Assembly: GCA_030638325.1 (NCBI GenBank)
Contig: DAOWEV010000003.1
Coordinates: forward strand, 1 to 21,581
DNA from: Bacteroidales bacterium
GTDB lineage: Bacteria > Bacteroidota > Bacteroidia > Bacteroidales > JAGOPY01
Length of the DNA stretch: 21,581 nt
Direction of reading: 5' to 3'
Part shown: piece by piece, positions 15,198-21,581 of the stretch
How positions within the stretch are numbered: position 1 is the first letter of the stretch
How the letters are laid out: the number at the start of each line of letters is the position of its first letter
Translations under genes and position numbers: made by a program
Notes under the pieces: model-generated
Databases searched by the model: none
What the model was told of the DNA's origin: nothing
The model's input: the letters and a program-made list of their open reading frames with translations, nothing else

Positions 15198-15986
15198 GTG
15201 AAAATAGGGCACCTTTATATTTTTATCCTTCTAATGATCCTGACCGCTTGCGGCGGCCATCAGAAATTATTGAAAAGCAGTGATAGCGAAGCCAAGTATG
15301 CAGCGGCCATTGATTACTATGAAAAAGGCGATTATGTTCATTCATTGCAGCTTTTCCAGCAACTCATCAATTTCTATAAAGGGACTGAAAAATCCGAGAG
15401 ACTGAACTATTATTTTGCTTATTGCTATTATAAACAGGAGGATCATATCCTGGCAAGTTATTATTTTAAGCGTTTTACACAAAATTTCCCAAGGAGTGAA
15501 TTTGCAGAAGAGGCCATGTTCCTGAGCGCTTATTGTTATTTTCTCGACTCTCCAAGATCAAGCCTTGATCAAACAAACACATATTTGGCACTCACTGAAT
15601 TACAGCTCTTCATTGAAATGTATCCTTCAAGTGATCGAGTGGAGGACTGTAATAAATATATTGATCTGTTGAGGGCTAAGTTACAGATAAAAGCATACAA
15701 CATCGCCAGGTTGTACCTCAGGATGCGTGCATATGATGCAGCTATCACTTCCTTCAACAATCTTCTGAGGGATTACCCTGATACCGAATATAAGGAAGAT
15801 ATCCTTTATTATATTCTGAAATCTTATTATCATTATGCTATGAACAGCATATCGAAAAAACAGGGGGACCGGCTTCAGTCCGCGATCGACTCTTATAATG
15901 AACTTTTGTTTCAATATCCTGAAACCCAGTATAGAAAAGAAGCCAATACAATGCATGCAAATGTATTAAAAAGAACCCAAAATTAA
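15198..15986 (+). CDS. bamD: Outer membrane protein assembly factor BamD (lipoprotein)
   Basis: 262 residues from GTG. A short signal peptide ends in the lipobox LTAC with lipidated Cys 18, so the protein is anchored in the periplasmic leaflet of the outer membrane. TPR-like helical pairs follow (YYEKGDYVHSLQLFQQLIN, YYFAYCYYKQEDHILASYYFKRF, then IKAYNIARLYLRMRAYDAAITSFNNLL), as in BamD/YfiO, which docks on BamA for beta-barrel insertion. The next in-frame Met (residue 13) would destroy the signal peptide, so GTG is the probable start. It heads a cluster of five genes on the plus strand; the gap to the next is 49 bases. Confidence 0.92.
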   Translation: MKIGHLYIFILLMILTACGGHQKLLKSSDSEAKYAAAIDYYEKGDYVHSLQLFQQLINFYKGTEKSERLNYYFAYCYYKQEDHILASYYFKRFTQNFPRSEFAEEAMFLSAYCYFLDSPRSSLDQTNTYLALTELQLFIEMYPSSDRVEDCNKYIDLLRAKLQIKAYNIARLYLRMRAYDAAITSFNNLLRDYPDTEYKEDILYYILKSYYHYAMNSISKKQGDRLQSAIDSYNELLFQYPETQYRKEANTMHANVLKRTQN

Positions 15987-16035
15987 TTTCATTGCATTTA
16001 CTTAAACTCGCTAATTATAAAATCTTTAAATAAAA

Positions 16036-16371
16036 ATGGATTATAAGAAGGTAAAAACAGAACCCGAAGCGGTTACCAGGAATAAGCACAAGTTTTATGA
16101 ACAAACCGGTAACATTTATGAAACCGTTGTGGTGCTTTCAAAGAGAGCTAATCAACTCAGTCTTGAGATGAAAGACGACCTGAATCGAAAAGTTGAAGAA
16201 TTTGCTGCGCCCACAGACAACCTTGAAGAGATCTTTGAGAACAGGGAGCAGATCGAGATAGCCAGGTTTTATGAAAGGCTCCCAAAACCTACCCTGATCG
16301 CAGTTCAGGAATTCCTGAATGAACAAATATATTTCAGAAACCCTCATAAGGAACTGGACATAAACAAATAG
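16036..16371 (+). CDS. rpoZ: RNA polymerase omega subunit (Rpb6-like, Bacteroidota form)
   Basis: 111 residues. The core DTGNxYETVVVLSKRANQLS (here QTGNIYETVVVLSKRANQLS) and the NREQIEIARFYERLPKPTL segment match the Rpb6-type omega family of Bacteroidota. Omega helps fold and hold the beta' subunit. There is no Shine-Dalgarno site before the ATG. It lies between bamD and coaBC, a placement I recall in other Bacteroidota, and is likely part of the same transcript. Confidence 0.88.
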   Translation: MDYKKVKTEPEAVTRNKHKFYEQTGNIYETVVVLSKRANQLSLEMKDDLNRKVEEFAAPTDNLEEIFENREQIEIARFYERLPKPTLIAVQEFLNEQIYFRNPHKELDINK

Positions 16372-16401
16372 GCGGTATTTACCGTAGTTGATAAAAACTT
16401 C

Positions 16402-17601
16402 ATGCTTCAGGATAAAAATATAGTAATTGGAATAACAGGCAGCATTGCTGCTTTTAAGATCCCATTACTTGTCCGTCTTCTGAAGAAAGAAGGCGCCCGG
16501 ATAAAAGTGATGATGACACCTGCTGCCAGGGATTTTGTAGCCCCGCTCACGCTTTCAACCCTGTCGGAACACCCGGTGCTGATTGAACCCTTTGATCCGG
16601 ATGATGGCTCCTGGAACAGTCACGTTGACCTGGGCAGGTGGGCCGACTTGTTAGTGGTGGCCCCGGTATCTGCCAATACCATGGCCAAGATGGCAACGGG
16701 CATTGCTGATAACTTCTTTATGACGGTGTGTTTGTCTGCTAAATGCCCAGTTATGTTTGCCCCTGCAATGGATCTTGACATGTTCAGGCATCCTGCGACA
16801 CAAAAAAATATTGAGATATTACAGTCATATGGTCATATCATGATTGATCCTGCAGTCGGGGAGTTGGCAAGCGGACTTCATGGAGAAGGCAGGATGGAAG
16901 AACCTGAAAATATTCTGGCAGCAATTCAAGGACATTTTACAGGGTCCGGGACACTGGCCGGCAAGAAAGCAATGGTTACTGCCGGCCCAACACATGAAGC
17001 TATCGACCCGGTCCGGTTTATTGGAAACCATTCATCCGGCTTGATGGGTTTCTCGATTGCTGAGGAGCTGGCCTCCCGGGGAGCCGAAGTCACACTCATC
17101 AGCGGCCCGGTCAATCTTCAGGCAAAACACCCCGGTATCAAAAGAATTGATGTTGTCTCAGCTGAAGAAATGTACAAAGCCTGTAGACGATCATTCACAA
17201 AGGCGGATATAACTGTTATGTCTGCTGCAGTGGCTGATTTCAGGCCTGAAAGCCCAGCCACGTCCAAAATCAAAAAGTCCAAAGCAACCCTCTCTATCCC
17301 GCTTGAACAGACTAAAGATATCCTTGCCGAACTTGGTAAAATCAAAAAGGAAGATCAGTTCCTAATTGGCTTTGCATTGGAGACAGATGATGAGGAAAGT
17401 TTTGCGAGGCAGAAACTGGAATCCAAGAACCTGGATTTGATCATACTGAACTCGCTGAATGATAAAGGTGCAGGATTTAAGAGTGAAACCAATAAGATCA
17501 CCATATTTGACAGGTCGGGGAAAATAGAAGAATTCGGGTTGAAATTAAAATCTGAAGTTGCAAAAGATATTGTGGATAAAATCGTTGATCATATTAAATA
17601 A
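16402..17601 (+). CDS. coaBC: Bifunctional phosphopantothenoylcysteine decarboxylase / phosphopantothenate-cysteine ligase
   Basis: 399 residues, the normal length for the fusion. The N-terminal CoaC flavoprotein domain (about 1-180) has ITGSIAAFK and the catalytic His H74 in NSHVDLG. The CoaB domain (about 187-399) has AGPTHEAIDPVRFIGNHSSGLMG and AAVADFRP with a following Lys-rich segment. Together they turn 4'-phosphopantothenate and cysteine into 4'-phosphopantetheine for CoA. Compared with E. coli Dfp, the PxMNxxMW motif reads PAMDLDMF and the active-site ACG reads ASG (S157). I recall the same changes in other Bacteroidota, so they are not a defect of this copy. The gap to the next gene is 24 bases. 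Confidence 0.95.
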   Translation: MLQDKNIVIGITGSIAAFKIPLLVRLLKKEGARIKVMMTPAARDFVAPLTLSTLSEHPVLIEPFDPDDGSWNSHVDLGRWADLLVVAPVSANTMAKMATGIADNFFMTVCLSAKCPVMFAPAMDLDMFRHPATQKNIEILQSYGHIMIDPAVGELASGLHGEGRMEEPENILAAIQGHFTGSGTLAGKKAMVTAGPTHEAIDPVRFIGNHSSGLMGFSIAEELASRGAEVTLISGPVNLQAKHPGIKRIDVVSAEEMYKACRRSFTKADITVMSAAVADFRPESPATSKIKKSKATLSIPLEQTKDILAELGKIKKEDQFLIGFALETDDEESFARQKLESKNLDLIILNSLNDKGAGFKSETNKITIFDRSGKIEEFGLKLKSEVAKDIVDKIVDHIK

Positions 17602-17625
17602 AATACCGAAGGAATAAAAGTTTTT

Positions 17626-18522
17626 ATGCGGATTATATTTCTCCTCATCATGCTGTGGCTCTCTTCATTAATTACCCTGAAAGGGCAGGAGTTGATGTGC
17701 CGTGTGGAAATTAACACACAACAAGTGCAAGTAACTAACAAACAGGTATTTGAAACATTGAAAAGTGCCATATATGAGTTCATGAATAACAGGCAATGGA
17801 CAAATTATACCTATGAGCCGGATGAGCGGATCGATTGCTCTTTGCTTATCACCATTGAACGACGATTGTCGGCAGATGAATTCGTAGCCACCCTGACCAT
17901 GGCGGTCACAAGGCCTGTTTTCGATGCTTCTCTTAACACCCCCCTGTTGAATTACGTTGATAAGAGCTTTTCCTTTAAATACATTGAGAACCAGCCATTG
18001 GACTTTTATCAGAATACCTTTACGTCAAACCTGACTTCCGTGCTGGCATTTTATGCATATATTTTTATAGGTATGGATTTCGATTCTTTTATTAATGAAG
18101 GAGGAACTCCTTATTATGAATCAGCCCAGAATGTCGTAAATGCAGCACAAAACTCAGCTGCCAAAGGATGGAAGTCATTTGATGGCCAACGGAACAGATA
18201 CTGGCTGGTGGAAAATTTTCTGAACGTTTCCTACAAGCCACTCAGAAAGTTCCTGTATGTATATCACAGGAAAGGTATGGATAAAATGTATGATGATGCT
18301 GAAATAGGAAAGGCTGGCATTTTAAGATCTTTAAAAGACCTTCAGGAAGTCAAAAAGCTGCGCCCGGGCATGTTTTTACTGCAACTCCTCGTGGATGCCA
18401 AGCGCGATGAAATTATCAATGTGTTCTCTGAAGGATCGTCTGCAGAAAGAGGGGAAGCAGCCGATATTATGAAACAAATCGATCCTTCCCATTCCAGAGA
18501 ATACGACCGGATGAAGCAGTAA
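17626..18522 (+). CDS. porD: DUF4835 family envelope protein, annotated elsewhere as T9SS protein PorD
   Basis: 298 residues with a signal peptide of about 21 residues (MRIIFLLIMLWLSSLITLKGQ) and no further membrane helix, so periplasmic or outer-membrane associated. Family marks include residues 28-43 VEINTQQVQVTNKQVF, FIGMDFDSF and a WLVENFLNVSYKPLR-like segment. The family is restricted to Bacteroidota and carries the name PorD in some annotations; its exact role in type IX secretion is poorly defined. It is found here with coaBC and recN, 4 bases before the recN start. The presence of three T9SS cargo proteins in the window fits such a role. Confidence 0.82.
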   Translation: MRIIFLLIMLWLSSLITLKGQELMCRVEINTQQVQVTNKQVFETLKSAIYEFMNNRQWTNYTYEPDERIDCSLLITIERRLSADEFVATLTMAVTRPVFDASLNTPLLNYVDKSFSFKYIENQPLDFYQNTFTSNLTSVLAFYAYIFIGMDFDSFINEGGTPYYESAQNVVNAAQNSAAKGWKSFDGQRNRYWLVENFLNVSYKPLRKFLYVYHRKGMDKMYDDAEIGKAGILRSLKDLQEVKKLRPGMFLLQLLVDAKRDEIINVFSEGSSAERGEAADIMKQIDPSHSREYDRMKQ

Positions 18523-18526
18523 CAGC

Positions 18527-20188
18527 ATGCTTAAAAGTCTGAAAATAAAGAATTATGCACTGATTGAGGAGCTGGAGATGAACTTCTATTCCGGCCTTTC
18601 AGTGATCACCGGCGAAACGGGTGCGGGAAAATCAATTCTGTTAGGGGCCATCTCGCTTATTCTTGGGAAACGGTCCGACACCCAGGTGTTAAAAGATAAA
18701 TCCTCAAAATGCGTGGTCGAAGGGATCTTTCATGTTAATGATTACCAACTCCAGGACTTCTTCAAGAAACATGACCTGGATTATGAACCCCATACCATCC
18801 TCAGAAGAGAAGTCAGTGCAAAAGGAAAATCGCGTGCTTTTATAAATGATACCCCGGTCAGTCTCAATGTTTTAAAGGAGCTTGGAGATAAACTGGTGGA
18901 TATTCATTCACAACAATCTACCATCACGTTGAACGATTCTGACTTTCAGCTTGCGGTGGTTGACAATGTGGCTGGTATTACCAAAATGGTGAACCAGTAC
19001 AGGATGAAATTTTCCCAATACAAAGACCTGATACATCAGCTTGAAGATTTGAAAGAGAAAGAGCAGAAGTTTGTTGCCGAAAAAGATTATTCCCAGTTTC
19101 TTTATGATGAACTTGTAGCTGCCGGCCTGGATCCAGGAGAACAGAAGAAATTAGAAGAACAACTAAGTGTGTTAACACATGCCGAGGAGATAAAAAGCAG
19201 ACTGTTTGAATCCGGAATGCTACTTTCAGAATCTGATGATAACATTATAGGGAAACTGGAAGAATTAAAAAATCTACTGAGCAAGGTAACAACATATCAT
19301 GCATCAATTGAAGAAATATTTTCCAGAATAGATTCCAGCCTTATTGATTTACGGGATATCTCGGACGAGATAAACCGCCTGGAGCCTGGCATCGAGTATC
19401 ATCCCGACCAGTTTGAACAGGTGAATAACAGGCTTGAGACTTTATACAGGCTGGAGCAAAAGCATAGAGTTGCAACTGTTGAAGAATTGCTTGATATCCA
19501 GGATGAGCTTCATGAGAAACTGGCCGGGATCATGACGGTGAAAGATGAGATTGAACAACTGACGGCAAGTATCGATGTGATTTATAATGAGCTTCTAACT
19601 TTAGCCGGAAAGATATCCGAACAACGTATAAGGTCGCTGGCATCTATTGAAAAGGATGTGATGGGATCCGTGGCAAAAATGGGCATCCCTGACGCCCGTG
19701 TGAGGATACAGCATACATTGAATGATGCTCCGGATCATGACGGCATTGACAAAATCAAATTTTTATTCAATGCAAACAAGGGATTTGAACCGGTGGATCT
19801 TTCAAGTGTTGCATCCGGAGGAGAACTGTCGCGGTTGATGTTGAGTATTAAATCCCTGATATCTCAAAAGAACCTGTTACCTACTATCATTTTTGACGAG
19901 ATCGACAATGGCATTTCCGGTGATGTGGCAGGAAGGGTAGGGGATGTTCTTCTTCAGACTGCACAGCATATGCAGGTGATCGTTATTACTCACCTCCCGC
20001 AAATAGCCGGCAAAGGGTCACATCATTACCTGGTTTTTAAACAATCTGTTGACGATACTACCAGGACTTACATGAAAAGAATTGATGATGAAGAACGGGT
20101 GGAAGAAATAGCCAAGATGCTGAGTGGCCCGGATACCTCACTGGCAGCCCGGGAAACGGCGAAAGAACTTCTTTGTTCTCTGACCTGA
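18527..20188 (+). CDS. recN: DNA repair protein RecN (SMC-like ATPase)
   Basis: 553 residues, the usual length. Walker A is at 29-36 (GETGAGKS), a coiled-coil middle runs from about 155 to 370, the ABC/SMC signature is near 430 (ASGGELSRLML), and Walker B is near 458 (TIIFDEIDNGISG), followed by ITHLPQIAG. RecN acts at double-strand breaks and helps recombination repair. It is the last gene of the bamD cluster, starting 4 bases after the porD stop, so it may be expressed constitutively with essential genes instead of only under DNA damage. No LexA-like box is evident. Confidence 0.96.
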   Translation: MLKSLKIKNYALIEELEMNFYSGLSVITGETGAGKSILLGAISLILGKRSDTQVLKDKSSKCVVEGIFHVNDYQLQDFFKKHDLDYEPHTILRREVSAKGKSRAFINDTPVSLNVLKELGDKLVDIHSQQSTITLNDSDFQLAVVDNVAGITKMVNQYRMKFSQYKDLIHQLEDLKEKEQKFVAEKDYSQFLYDELVAAGLDPGEQKKLEEQLSVLTHAEEIKSRLFESGMLLSESDDNIIGKLEELKNLLSKVTTYHASIEEIFSRIDSSLIDLRDISDEINRLEPGIEYHPDQFEQVNNRLETLYRLEQKHRVATVEELLDIQDELHEKLAGIMTVKDEIEQLTASIDVIYNELLTLAGKISEQRIRSLASIEKDVMGSVAKMGIPDARVRIQHTLNDAPDHDGIDKIKFLFNANKGFEPVDLSSVASGGELSRLMLSIKSLISQKNLLPTIIFDEIDNGISGDVAGRVGDVLLQTAQHMQVIVITHLPQIAGKGSHHYLVFKQSVDDTTRTYMKRIDDEERVEEIAKMLSGPDTSLAARETAKELLCSLT

Positions 20189-20202
20189 CCAGGAAAGTCA
20201 CC

Positions 20203-20304
20203 ATGCAAAATCTGTTTCATGATGGCGGTTTTTCCAACATGGGTATGAGCCTGAAGGCCATGACGATGTATAATAAAAGCATGGATCATGACGAAAGTGA
20301 TTAA
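20203..20304 (+). other. Possible 33-codon small ORF after recN
   Basis: An ATG-to-TAA frame encodes 33 residues beginning MQNLFHDGGF, with six Met and two His. It starts 14 bases after the recN stop and could be co-transcribed. There is no Shine-Dalgarno site or recognisable family. Met-rich short frames can occur by chance in ATG-rich sequence, so this is weakly supported. Confidence 0.2.
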
Positions 20305-20346
20305 TAAGGTTTTTACCCTGTGATGTGCTCAATTATAAATAATCCC

Positions 20347-20354
20347 TATATTTG
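20347..20354 (+). promoter_or_regulatory. -7 promoter box of the acyl-CoA dehydrogenase
   Basis: TATATTTG matches TAnnTTTG. A weak -33 (TGTG, 20324-20327) lies 19 bases upstream. Transcription would start near 20360, giving a leader of about 40 bases. Confidence 0.5.
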
Positions 20355-20400
20355 TTTGCGAATTATACTTTATTAACCACGATAAATAATATTGTTTATT

Positions 20401-21543
20401 ATGATAGACTTTCAATTAACAAAAGAACATCAGGAGATCGTTGAGAAATACCGTGATTTTACAGAGCGATGGATCGTTCCCAACAGGATGAAATACGATG
20501 AAATTGCAGAATTCCCATGGGATATCGTGAAGGCTGCATATGACGAAAAGGTCATCAATGGATCCTTGCCGGTAAAATACGGAGGGAATGGGTTTAACAT
20601 TTTTGAAAGTGGACTGGCTTCTGAGGAGTTTGGTTATGGATGCACCGGAATTGGTATTTGCATTGATGCCAGTACCCTGGCTCTCACTCCAACCCTGATC
20701 GCAGCCACTGAGGAACAGAAAAAGCGAATTTACGGAGAGATCATGGAAAAGAAAGCTGTTGCAGCTTATGCTCTTACAGAACCAAATGCGGGTTCCGATG
20801 TTCAGGGCATAAAAACCACGGCCATAAAAAAAGGAGATAAATATATACTTAACGGGCATAAAAGATTTATTACCAATGGAGATGTTGCAGAATATATTAC
20901 CGTATTTGCACTGGTAGATCCGGAACGTGGCTCCAGGAGCCTTACTACTTTTATGGTCAAAGCCGACTCTCCCGGCATCACCATGGTTTCAAGGCTGAAC
21001 AAAATGGGACAAAGGGCATCTGTACAGAATGAGATCAAGTTTGAAGATGTTGAAGTTCCGGAAGAAAACCGGCTTGGTAATGAAGGCTATGGTTTTATCA
21101 TCGCCATGAGGACCTTTGACAGGACCAGGACATGCGTGGCGGCGGCAGCCGTTGGTAATGCCAGGGCCGCTTTCGATCATTCAAGAGAGTGGGCGAAGAA
21201 CAGGGTACAGTTTGGCGCCCCGATAACTGCTCTGCAGGGAGTATCTTTCATGCTTGCAGATATGGCAACGAAGATAGAAGCTTCTAAAATGCTGGTATGG
21301 CGCGCTGCCTGGGCATATGACAACAATCAAAAAGATTTTTCCAAACTATCGGCCATGTCCAAATACTTAGCGACTGACATGGCCATGAAGGTAACCACTG
21401 ATGCCGTTCAGGTAATGGGAGGGGAAGGCTATTCAAAAGATCATCCGGTAGAAAAAATGATGCGGGATGCCAAACTTTCACAAATCTACGAAGGCACCAA
21501 CCAGGTGAACAGATTGGTCGTTTCCAAGCAAATCCTGAAATAA
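20401..21543 (+). CDS. Acyl-CoA dehydrogenase
   Basis: 380 residues from the ATG at 20401, a typical length; an in-frame TTG 9 bases upstream is less likely. Family motifs are ALTEPNAGSD (about 124-133), the FAD-contacting KRFITNG (about 154-160), and the catalytic base Glu at about 364 in QIYEGTNQVNRL, the position used by short- and medium-chain enzymes. The enzyme oxidises an acyl-CoA to the 2,3-enoyl-CoA with FAD, passing electrons to ETF. Chain-length or branched-chain preference cannot be read with confidence. It has its own promoter and is separated from recN by about 210 bases. Confidence 0.94.
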   Translation: MIDFQLTKEHQEIVEKYRDFTERWIVPNRMKYDEIAEFPWDIVKAAYDEKVINGSLPVKYGGNGFNIFESGLASEEFGYGCTGIGICIDASTLALTPTLIAATEEQKKRIYGEIMEKKAVAAYALTEPNAGSDVQGIKTTAIKKGDKYILNGHKRFITNGDVAEYITVFALVDPERGSRSLTTFMVKADSPGITMVSRLNKMGQRASVQNEIKFEDVEVPEENRLGNEGYGFIIAMRTFDRTRTCVAAAAVGNARAAFDHSREWAKNRVQFGAPITALQGVSFMLADMATKIEASKMLVWRAAWAYDNNQKDFSKLSAMSKYLATDMAMKVTTDAVQVMGGEGYSKDHPVEKMMRDAKLSQIYEGTNQVNRLVVSKQILK

Positions 21544-21581
21544 ATTGCTAATGCCCTAACCTGGACAAGCCCCTGTACAAC

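Noticed and set aside
20416..20859. 147-residue minus-strand frame
   Set aside because: It is a shadow of the acyl-CoA dehydrogenase, whose family motifs are unambiguous.

Overview
The window looks like a chromosome segment from a member of the Bacteroidota, probably a Bacteroidales- or Marinilabiliales-like environmental lineage (lineage inferred from gene content, not tested). The evidence is a hybrid two-component regulator of the HTCS type, three secreted proteins with type IX secretion (T9SS) C-terminal sorting domains, the Bacteroidota-only families DUF6913 and DUF4835 (PorD), an Rpb6-like omega subunit, a sphingolipid/sulfonolipid-type alpha-oxoamine synthase, and promoters of the TTTG / TAnnTTTG type. 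Most genes lack a Shine-Dalgarno sequence.

Layout. Bases 2-1894 hold the 3' part of an HTCS regulator whose sensor half lies outside the window; two short repeat elements are inserted in frame in it. Bases 2171-7082 hold two large secreted beta-propeller proteins (YCF48-like and sortilin/Asp-box-like), both with T9SS sorting domains and both with strong Shine-Dalgarno sites. Bases 7400-8783 encode an AbiEi/AbiEii type IV toxin-antitoxin pair with a candidate operator. Bases 8992-10441 encode a DUF6913 protein overlapping dapA. Bases 10552-12267 encode a secreted M14 zinc carboxypeptidase, tail to tail with an unrecognised polytopic membrane protein (12276-13544, minus). An alpha-oxoamine synthase (13802-15052, minus) is divergent from a tightly spaced cluster bamD - rpoZ-like omega - coaBC - porD/DUF4835 - recN (15198-20188). 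The window ends with an acyl-CoA dehydrogenase (20401-21543).

How the genes relate. The bamD-to-recN cluster joins outer-membrane assembly, a core RNA polymerase subunit, CoA synthesis, a T9SS-linked envelope protein and DNA repair in one probable transcription unit. The secreted propellers and the carboxypeptidase are likely cargo of the T9SS to which PorD has been linked. The AbiE pair is the clearest accessory cassette.

The most striking structure is non-coding. Short tandem repeats with units of 7, 8 and 11 bp, and one 16-bp duplication, lie just downstream of stop codons throughout the window. Two CTCAACT heptamer arrays bracket the AbiE pair. Related short repeats also occur inside genes: in the kinase domain, in the kinase-receiver linker, and in the signal-peptide codons of the first propeller protein. 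I see no CRISPR array, tRNA, rRNA, transposase or clear new multi-gene defence system.
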